In this document: one piece after another, positions 56,525-64,000 of the stretch
Layout of the letters: each line of letters begins with the position of its first letter
Position numbering within the stretch: the stretch's first letter is position 1
Origin: Raffaelea ambrosiae
Lineage: Eukaryota > Ascomycota > Sordariomycetes > Ophiostomatales > Ophiostomataceae
Assembly: GCA_002778195.1 (NCBI GenBank)
Contig: PCDI01000001.1
Span: forward strand, 2,351,105-2,415,104
Direction: 5' to 3'
Length of the DNA stretch: 64,000 nucleotides
Made by a program: the position numbers and the translations under genes
Notes under the pieces: model-generated
Databases searched by the model: none
What the model was told of the DNA's origin: nothing
Seen by the model: the letters and a program-made list of their open reading frames with translations, nothing else

Positions 56525-58093
56525 CTACTGCTGCTGGCTCACAACCCCCGCCTCAATGTCGGTCACCCCATTGGCCTTGGCCCCCTTGGACTCCTTGGGC
56601 TCCTTGGGCTTCTTGCCCTTGAGGTTGTTGTAGTGCATGATGCCCAACTCCCGGTCTTGCGAGAGCTTCTTCAGGTCCTCCTCACTCAGCGGCACGCCCT
56701 CGACGGCCTTGACGCGGTTGCCCTCGAAAAAGCTGGCCAGGCCACCAATGATGCCGGCCATGCAGCCCAGGGCTACAAACAGACCTGTCGACCACGACGG
56801 GCGGTCGTACCGGTTCATGCCCCACATGAAGCCGCACAGGACACACTGGAAGAAGGTGTTCCAAATGTTCATCCAGATGACAAAGTCGATTTTCCAGAAA
56901 CGGGTCGGCGGCGCCCGCTGGCCCGTCAGGGGCACATCGGGAATCTTGGTCTCGGGGAACGGAATGGAGTGCGGGGACGTCTCTTGCGGGATGTTGCCTG
57001 GGCCGACATCCAACGGCAGACTCTCGGAACCCGGCAGACGAATCCAGCCACGGTACAGTCCCGCAAGGCGACGCAGGGCCAGCTCGTCCTTGCCGAGACG
57101 CCACTTGAGCAGGTAGTAGAGGTCGCGGAAGCGCCAGGGTGCCAGGCCGAAGCCCGTCACGCAGAAGAGCGCATTTAGAATCTGCGAGTCGACCTCAATC
57201 CATTTCCGCCGCGGCGAGTTGATGTCGTTGCAGCTGGGGTGGCACATGGCCGGCCCGGCTTCACACAGCAGCAGGAACAGCATGCCGCCCCAGGCGACCA
57301 CGTTCAGTCCGTACAGCACCACAAAGAAGCCGATGGGCGTGATGGTAAAGTTCCAGAACGCCTTGAGGCCGTGTCGCATGGAGTCTTTGGTCGTGTACTT
57401 GGGCGGGAAGTGGTAGCCGTTCTCGTAGTCCTTGTACAGGGTCGGGTCGTTGGCGACGGCACTTCCACTACTGTCGGCAGATGCTGCTGCTACCGCCGTC
57501 CCCGCTGCTATTTTTGAGGCCATCACGCCGTTGCTGGTGTCTGCCTCCTCCTCCTCATTGGTCACCACGTTGCTGCCTTTGCGGTCTTTGTTCGAAAAGG
57601 ACGTAGACGGTTGTCGCTGCTCGTCCAGTGTCGACAGGTTCCGCTCGTGGTCGTGCACGGGTGTCTGGGCTGGCGGCTGCAGTGTTCCTGCCCGACTGCG
57701 GCCGTCTGCGTCGCTTGCTGCGGTCGAGGAGCGCCGTGTTCGTGTGCCTGCCCGGGTCTGTGTCGCGGCGTACATGGATGATGTCAAGTCGGCGGTCGCA
57801 TTCAGGAAGCCGAGCGGCAGCTCCGACTCCTGGAACGTCTTGGAAAGTCGCCGGCCCAGAGTCGTCGCTGTGCTCACAGAGGAATGACGAGTGTCCTGGA
57901 AGGGTGTCGACGGTGCGGATGTGTCTGTTGGGGTGGCTTGTTGATGCTGCTGGAATGGTTGTTGATACGTAGAATGCTGTGAATATAGAGGACGGGCAGA
58001 GGATGGCGATGCTTGCTTGGTCGGAGTCAATTCGATGGGAGACGTCGCCAGCGGGAACGCCTCTATAGTATTATTGTCTGACAGTTGACCCAT
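56525..58093 (-). CDS. DUF2985 integral membrane protein
   Basis: I start at the ATG at 58093 (MGQLSDNNTIEAFPLA), giving 522 aa; the open frame further upstream has no conserved sequence and includes poly-pyrimidine leader. The first 220 residues are Ser/Thr/Pro-rich and disordered. From about residue 235 come the DUF2985 features: YHFPPKYTTKDSMRHGLKAF, a helix pair TPIGFFVVLYGLNVVAWGGM, SPRRKWIEVDSQILNALFCV, FGLAPWRFRDLYYLLKWRLG, then PPTRFWKIDFVIWMNIWNTF and CVLCGFMWGMNRYDRPSWST. At least four membrane segments are visible. The C-terminal tail is lysine/glutamate-rich. The family is confined to fungi and has no proven function. Confidence 0.9.
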   Translation of the reverse strand: MGQLSDNNTIEAFPLATSPIELTPTKQASPSSARPLYSQHSTYQQPFQQHQQATPTDTSAPSTPFQDTRHSSVSTATTLGRRLSKTFQESELPLGFLNATADLTSSMYAATQTRAGTRTRRSSTAASDADGRSRAGTLQPPAQTPVHDHERNLSTLDEQRQPSTSFSNKDRKGSNVVTNEEEEADTSNGVMASKIAAGTAVAAASADSSGSAVANDPTLYKDYENGYHFPPKYTTKDSMRHGLKAFWNFTITPIGFFVVLYGLNVVAWGGMLFLLLCEAGPAMCHPSCNDINSPRRKWIEVDSQILNALFCVTGFGLAPWRFRDLYYLLKWRLGKDELALRRLAGLYRGWIRLPGSESLPLDVGPGNIPQETSPHSIPFPETKIPDVPLTGQRAPPTRFWKIDFVIWMNIWNTFFQCVLCGFMWGMNRYDRPSWSTGLFVALGCMAGIIGGLASFFEGNRVKAVEGVPLSEEDLKKLSQDRELGIMHYNNLKGKKPKEPKESKGAKANGVTDIEAGVVSQQQ

Positions 58094-59565
58094 CTTGAGA
58101 ACCCTTTGGGGGGGGGGTTTTGTGTTTTTTTTTTTCCGGCGACGTGACGTTGTTGGTTGGGCTGTGCTCTGCCTGGGCGACGACGAAACGGGGCAGTGGC
58201 GACGGGTTATGCGACAGTCAGACAGTTGGTGGCAGAACGGAGGACGGGGTAATTGAAAATTGCCCGAAAAGCGAAAGAGCGGCCGGCGCTTTTGTGGGTG
58301 AGAGCGCAGTGCACCTTCCCTTCGCTCTCGCGTTGTCTTGCTCGTCGTGACGTAAACAGCAGTAGCCAAGGCGAAGCAGCGTAGTATCCAAGAAAATGAG
58401 AGGGAAAGGGGAAGGGAAGACGAATGAGAGTTGTGGAAACAAAATAAAAATGGGTTGAAAATTTGGAAAAGACAGGTCGAATGGGTGTAAAACCTCGCTG
58501 ATCGTCGCAGGCAGACGCCAATACCAGGCACTACGTGGATATGTAAAAGAGCAGATAAAATAAAAATAAAATAAAAATAAAAAAGATAAAAAAGGTAAAA
58601 ATAAAAAAGACAATAAATGGTAATAAATGATAATAAATGATAATGGGTGATAATGGATGATAATCAGAAAAAAAAAAAAAAAAAAAACCCCCGGGAGCCC
58701 GTCGGACAGTCGGACAATTAAGGTTATTCGTTACTGGCCGGCGACGCTGCGCAGCTGCTGAGAGGGGCGTGGGAGCGAGAGTACTCGTAAGGGGAGAGAG
58801 AGACCTCTTCGGGTTCTAGGCTTGTGCAAATCTGGGTCGTCGTGCCAAGAGTCGGGGCGCAGACTGCTGACGCAAGAGGAAATGCACGATGGAGAGATAA
58901 AACGAACGGAGGAAAAGGTGTTTCAGGTGTTTTCGGCAAGTTGCAGGCTTTCAAAGACAGTCTCGGCAACGAACAGGAAAAGGAGTGAAATAAAAAGAAC
59001 GATGAAAAGAAGATGGAAGAGAGAGTGTCTTTGCAAATTCCCTCATGCGAAGAAGACGCAATGTCTTTCAAGGACTCGGCAAGCCTGGGCAGGCGGATCC
59101 TTTATACTCAACAGCGCGCCATCCACCAGAAATCCTGAAGGAAAATTAGCAGCAGCAAAGCAGGTTCCGGGTGCCGTGGCTAGTCGTTAACTTCACAGGA
59201 TTCCTCGCTTTCCTAGGGGGTCCCGAGTCCGCCACCTCGCAAAACCCACCAATACAAAGAACCAGCGGAGAATACGTCAGGGTCGGTAGTTGACAAGCCG
59301 ATGCTAGCTGGCACGTGACACAGCCACGCTTCCGAAAAAGGCTGATCTGATATGCCGGTAGCTCGCTCGCACTTGCTCGCAAACACCAACACGGTGAAAG
59401 GCGGTAGCTTTGGCCGACAACACCACACCCACAGTCTGGCCGCGATACCCCGGCTGTCATGCAATTCGTATTCTGGCTGCGCGGCTGACAAAGGGACAAC
59501 CCGTCGAACCGAAACGGGAAAACAAGGAAGAAAGAAAGAAAGAAAAGAAAAAAAAAATTCCAACG
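58094..59565. other. 1.5-kb divergent intergenic region with AT-rich repeat
   Basis: It lies between the divergent DUF2985 and SEN15 genes. An AT-rich simple-sequence tract lies at 58555-58687: AAAATAAAA units, then repeated ATAATAAATG and GATAATG units, then about 20 A. An A/G tract of AAAG units directly precedes SEN15. No gene is supported. Confidence 0.5.
58555..58687. repeat. AT-rich simple-sequence tract
   Basis: The tract moves from AAAAT units through repeats of ATAATAAATG and TGATAATGG to a homopolymer of about 20 A. It is non-coding. Confidence 0.8.
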
Positions 59566-60129
59566 ATGCCTGCCGTCGTCCACAGCCAAGCCCACTTCCG
59601 ACACCTGGTCGACATCGTCCGCAACAATCTCGAGCACCAGCAGAACTGGGGCGAGCTGCGCGTCCATGGTCTCGACGAGGGACAGGCATTTGGCCAGCCC
59701 ACACACAAGCCTCCTCCCCGGATCATGATCTCGGGCCTGCCACCGCGGCGACTCTACATCCACCCCGACGAGCAGATCGAGATTCTCCGGGCCGAACTTG
59801 CCCTCGGCCACGGCCAGCGTATCCCTCAGCCGCCCGAGTACGAGTGGGTGCTGCCCATGCACCTGGCCGAGAAGCCCACCCTGTCCCAGTTTGCCGACGT
59901 CTTCGATTCCGTCGCGGTGCTGCCGCCAGGTGCGGAGAGCGAGGATAAGCCCGGTCGTCCGGACGGTCCGGACACGGCTGCTACCGGTTCTGTCAGCGCA
60001 GTCGAACAGTTGAAGCAGTGGCGGGGCGCCAAACGCGGCAAGCGTATCCTGCTGGCCATTGTCCAGGACGACTCGACCGTGATCTACTACTATATGCACG
60101 ACGGCATTGTGAAGCCACGGCAGAACTGA
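59566..60129 (+). CDS. sen15: tRNA-splicing endonuclease subunit Sen15
   Basis: A single exon encodes 187 aa. Sen15 is a structural subunit of the heterotetrameric tRNA intron endonuclease (Sen2/Sen34/Sen54/Sen15). The start MPAVVHSQAHFRHLVDIVRN and the block PEYEWVLPMHLAEKPTLSQF match the fungal family. The conserved C-terminal strand pair RILLAIVQDDSTVIYYYMHD ends the protein with GIVKP, where the endonuclease-like fold dimerises. The catalytic triad is not expected in this subunit. Length fits. It is convergent with the alcohol dehydrogenase gene, with 343 bp between stops. Confidence 0.92.
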   Translation: MPAVVHSQAHFRHLVDIVRNNLEHQQNWGELRVHGLDEGQAFGQPTHKPPPRIMISGLPPRRLYIHPDEQIEILRAELALGHGQRIPQPPEYEWVLPMHLAEKPTLSQFADVFDSVAVLPPGAESEDKPGRPDGPDTAATGSVSAVEQLKQWRGAKRGKRILLAIVQDDSTVIYYYMHDGIVKPRQN

Positions 60130-60472
60130 GGACCAGGGCAAAGCAAAAACAAAATACACCTGCAAGGCAGGCAACAAGGAGAACAGAAGATGCGCGGGAG
60201 GAAAGAGACAGACGGGCGCACGGCATGGGAAAAGATTGCGAGGGAAGAAAGCACATATAAATGACACCAAGAACACCGGCTCCTTTCATTTCGTCAACCT
60301 CTTTGTCTGACTCGCCTCTCTCGCCACCAACCCGCTATAGACTATGAACAATTTGGCTCGCCCGCCTTGGCCCCGCTTCCCTCTTCCATTTACATTACAC
60401 TACATTTTTTTTTTTTGTGGTGGGAGTTGTTTTGTATTTGGTTATATGCGCTCTTGGGTTCGCAGGGTATCT

Positions 60473-62375
60473 TTACGGGTGGAAGATGACCTTCTGCGCC
60501 TTCATCTTGTCGAACAGGTCGTAGCCCTCCGCGGCATCGCCGAGAGACATGATCTTGTCGAACATGAAACTGCAAATCAAAAGTCAGCATGGCGACCAGT
60601 CACAGCCTTGACTGGAAACAGCTCGTACCTGAACTTGTCCTGGTTCTTGGCCAGCACGGCCAGAGCGTCGTGGAAAATCGACCGCACCGGACAACGGCCC
60701 ATCTGGATCTTGAGATTTTTGCTGAAGGAGGTGTCAGCAAAGGAAACACACTCTAGAAAAATACCTCTGTGTGCATGGAAATGCACACATCCAGATAAGA
60801 TCTATTCCCAGGGTGGAGAAAACACCTACTTGTAGCCCTCGTTGGCACTCCACGGAACCTATCAGCCGAATTAGCATCCAGCAAAGAAGAAGGGCCAGAT
60901 GGGAATGGTATGTGTCGGTCCCCTTGACTATCCAGCTCCCAAACTCACCTCTGCATTGTGCACACCAATCGACGCAATCACACCAAAGTTGCGGATCAGG
61001 TCGAACGCCGTCCGCAGCGCCGGGCTCAGACCGACGACCTCGATCACCGCGTCCGCGCCCCGGCCCTCCGTCACCTCCTTCACGCGCTTGAACATGCCTT
61101 CCTTGTCGGTCATAAAGTTGAGCGGTTCTGCGCCCAGCTGCTTGGCCAGCGCCAGCCGGCTGTCGACCGAGTCCACGGCAAAGATGTGCTTGGGCTTGTA
61201 CTCGAGAGCGGCGACCAGAGCGCAGAGACCGACGGGCCCGCAGCCGACGACGACGACCGTCACCTCGGAGGGGTCCATGGGCGCCAGCAGGCGCATGGCG
61301 TTGCGGGCGCCGAAGAAGCCCGTGGGGAAGATGTCGGCCATGAGGACGAGGGCTTTGTCGTCGACGTTGGGGGGCGCCTCGACGACGGTGCCGTCGGCAA
61401 GGGGGATGCGGACATACTCGGCCTGGCCACCGTCGAGGGTCTTGGAGCCGAAGAGCTGGACGCTGGTGCAGCGGGACGAGAAACCGTTCTTGCAGTAGAA
61501 GCATTCTTGGCTTGGGGGGGGGAGGGGGAAGGGTCAGCCCTAGGTCGACCAGACACGACACAATGGGAACGAAACACATGAACCAATCGCAAAATACTCA
61601 CCATGACACGGTAAACGGCGAGACAACCTTGGTGCCGACCTTGACGGTCTTCACGTCCTTGCCGGCCTCGACGACGGTGCCGACAAACTCGTGGCCCATG
61701 ATGAAGCCGGTGGTGGACGGCTGGTGGCCGCGGAAGACATGGAGTTCACTGGACTGGTTAGCAAAGGCTCTCGAGAGGTTCCCTATCATGCCGAGGAAGC
61801 CTCGGCTACTGATGTCGTCTGTATGCAACCATTGAGAGGGGGGCCAAAAAAACTTACGAGCCGCACAGGGCGGTGGCCTGCACCTTGACGATGACATCCT
61901 TCTCGCTCTGTACTAGATCATGCGAAAACCAGCGTTAGCTGTCAAACGTCTTTTGCCGAGGGCAAGTTTAGTAAACATGCGCGCAGTTGTGTTGACAAGA
62001 AGCCTCTGTGATGAGTAAACAAAAGCAGAGCCCATGCTGCTATATAGCTTTCAATTGCTATTTAGCTTGAAAATCCCAAGGCTGTGAAGCCTTTCCGAGG
62101 CTGAAAAGGCATTTCATAGCCGGCAGTGTTGTTTCTCGTGGTTTTTTTTTTTCTCCGACAATAACATGCCGAAAGCGGACATCATGCATTTCGATAACGC
62201 CACCCAAGTGAGGAGTAAGAGACCGAGGGATGGAATCAAAAAAAAAAAATTTCATATTTAAGCAAACACGGTTCAAGGGACAAAACTCACGCGTTGGCAC
62301 AGGACGATCCTGGACGGAGACCTTGTGCGGGCCGTCAAAGATGACGGCCTTCATGGTCTTGGGCAAGCTGGACAT
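60473..62375 (-). CDS. Zinc-dependent alcohol dehydrogenase (MDR family)
   Basis: Seven exons: 62375-62291, 61912-61858, 61748-61602, 61510-60949, 60858-60830, 60721-60629 and 60569-60473, giving 355 aa. All six introns are GT-AG, and intron 1 (378 bp) is long. Catalytic zinc ligands are Cys45 (TALCGSE) and His66-Glu67 (MGHEFVG). The structural zinc cysteines are 96, 99, 102 and 110 (CQECFYCKNGFSSRC). The NAD(P) Rossmann motif is VVVVGCGPVGLCALVAA. DAVIEVVG and NFGVIASIGVHNAEVPW are further MDR hallmarks. It oxidises alcohols or reduces aldehydes with NAD(P), but the substrate is not predictable. The second exon begins after TAG/TACAG; the alternative acceptor 5 bp downstream breaks the frame. 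Confidence 0.92.
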
Positions 62376-63976
62376 GGTTGCTGGGTGGGTGACGTCTTTT
62401 CGAGTGTGGTGGTTGTTCTGGTCAAGGCAATGAATGGATGATGCTGGCGCTTTGTCCAGACGCACTTGCTGCTGGGTTGCTAAACAAAAAATGGCAGTTG
62501 CTGTCTTCTCAGTCTGTCTTCAACTCGGGACAGAAAAAGAAAAGAAAGGAATCAACAGACTAGGGAATCAACAGACAGGAGGATGATATTTTTATTATTT
62601 GTTGGAAATAGGAAAACGGACCTTTGACCCGAGGATGTGAGAAAGTTAAACATGAGGAGCTGCCCCGCAAGTTCCAGTCGTCAGTGGCTTCTCGCAAGGA
62701 GCACCTCCTCCCATTCGTACATCCAAGCGAAAAGTTGGGGTGAAAAAAAAAAAAGGCATTAGACATAAGACACAAGACATACGAAAAAACGTGTGAGCTT
62801 CTTCTCGACTCCTCCTCGCCACTCTCCTCCTCTCCTCATGCTGTTCTGCCTTGTTCTTCCCCCCCTCCTCGCGGCACTTCCCTTTGTCCAACAAACCACA
62901 GGACCGCACATCGGAGCACGAGCATCTGCTAGCATCTCACCCCTCCGTTTCTCTCCATCACAACAGCTGCTCTCCCTTCTTTTACAGTTCTGTTTTAGTA
63001 CTCGACTTTTCTGGCTTTAGTTCTTTCTTGGCCTCCGTTTTCTCTTTCTCCCATCCTATTTCCTGAAGGTCCTGCCAGTTATTCCCCGAGTTACTAGCTC
63101 TTTCGTATATGCTCGGCTAGAACTACTACGTACTACTTCTCTTCTTCTTTTTAACCGTCCCACTAACTAGAGATACCCGGCTCCGTTTCTAAACGGCGTT
63201 TTACTCTGTAGAAGGGCTCCGAGACGTGATCGCAGAACAGCTTCGGAAGAGGGGCTGTGGACTGCCACGAAATGCTGCAAAGTATTACCGACGGAGCTGC
63301 TAGCCAAAATCCTACGTGTACGGGGCTCCCCGCCGCGTCTTGGACCGTTGCTTGCCCGTTCCATTTCCGCAACCTGGCTGCAAAGCAAGGCCACGAGGAC
63401 AGCACGCGGAGGGGAGAGGCAGACAAAGGGGAAGTCTGATGCCCGCGCGGGCGGAGGGAATCGTAGGGGGAACTACTAACTACTCCTCATAGAGACCAGC
63501 AACCCCATAAAATCGTGGGACCCCCCGCCCCTCCCCTCCTCTTTGGCGCGTCGTGACCTTCCGAGTCGGTTCGCAAAGTTCTACAACAGCCTCCCAGCGC
63601 ATAGTATGTGGTGCATTGCAGCTGGTAACAGCTGGGCTGCAGTGCTTTGCCAGTTGGTGACACCTCCCCCTGAAACAAGGACGCCGGGCTTTGCAACAAA
63701 AGCCCTCTCCGGAAAGAGCCTCACACAGAGCCTCCCAAAGAGACCAGCCCAGGCCCAGGCCAGTCCCTCCCCCGGCAATGCCCGAAGCAGATTGCGGGGG
63801 AAAGCCCCGAAAGAGCCACAGTGCCGACAATGACAAGAGAGACCGGGACACTGTGAGATCATGACCACGAACACGTGGCTGTTTTGCAAGCAGGAGATTA
63901 GGACTCGAGAAGAGCAGAGAACGGCATCAGGAAAACAAGAATAAAAGACATATCCAGTGACATGCGGATCCAATCA
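62376..63976. other. Gene-free right end
   Basis: This is the promoter side of the alcohol dehydrogenase gene and beyond. CT-rich tracts at 62790-63060 and short overlapping open frames are present. No gene is supported. Confidence 0.5.
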
Positions 63977-64000
63977 CCCCCCCCCCCCCCCCCCCCCCCC
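63977..64000. repeat. Poly-C run at the window end
   Basis: At least 24 consecutive C close the window. It may be a true homopolymer, a sequencing artefact or the start of a longer simple repeat beyond the edge. Confidence 0.95.

Noticed and set aside
60900..61500. Plus-strand frames overlapping the alcohol dehydrogenase
   Set aside because: They are shadows of exon 4, which carries the Rossmann motif and zinc ligands on the minus strand.
1..64000. CRISPR arrays, riboswitches or bacterial operons
   Set aside because: No spaced direct repeats were seen, and the spliced genes show a fungal chromosome, where CRISPR arrays and bacterial operons are not expected.

Overview
The window is chromosomal DNA of a filamentous ascomycete (Pezizomycotina, most likely a Sordariomycete). 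Protein-coding genes are GC-rich and cut by short introns of 52-250 bp with fungal GTRNGY donors and CTRAC-type branch points. Intergenic DNA is full of poly-T/CT tracts. A single dispersed 5S rRNA gene is present, as in Neurospora. The gene set is typical of these fungi: a PCK1-type PEP carboxykinase, centrin, BUD22, a vip1-like RRM protein, RCM1, SEN15 and several fungal DUF families. Species cannot be fixed from this window.

Left accessory block (1-8506). This part is poor in intact genes, locally AT-rich and full of broken reading frames. It holds a kinase-like fragment, an apparently intact DUF7924 gene (restriction-nuclease-like fold, 1274-3021, minus), an unrecognised relic (about 4424-4810, minus), and a long decayed gene at 4881-8506 (minus). 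I read that gene as a DUF3435 tyrosine recombinase, the family of Starship 'captains'. Its four short introns and its R / HxxR / H / Y recombinase positions are still legible. It runs, interrupted only by point stops, into a Cys/His finger region and then two tandem chromodomains. The captain points left, so the block may be the 5' part of a dead Starship-type element with its edge somewhere between 8506 and 9515.

Right of 9515 the window looks like ordinary chromosome. In order: an unknown coiled-coil protein (9515-11442 +), a 12-cysteine metallothionein-like DUF7871 protein (12117-12438 +), a low-complexity coiled-coil protein (13469-15273 -), a vip1-like RRM protein (17647-18659 +), BUD22 (19100-20812 -) divergent from centrin/CDC31 (21427-22250 +), PEP carboxykinase (27551-30557 +), a membrane-associated methyltransferase-like protein (31326-32645 -), a DHA1-type MFS drug exporter (39418-41796 +), RCM1/NSUN5 rRNA methyltransferase (44035-45894 +), a secreted DUF1996 protein (46699-49462 -), 5S rRNA (53171-53289 -), an SLC35F6-like transporter (53863-55238 -), a DUF2985 membrane protein (56525-58093 -), SEN15 (59566-60129 +) and a seven-exon zinc alcohol dehydrogenase (60473-62375 -).

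The genes do not form a cluster with one common task. BUD22, RCM1 and the 5S gene all serve ribosome production, and SEN15 serves tRNA splicing. Three very long gene-free stretches stand out: 5.3 kb before PCK, 6.8 kb between the methyltransferase-like gene and the MFS gene, and 3.7 kb between DUF1996 and the 5S gene. The window ends in a run of 24 C.
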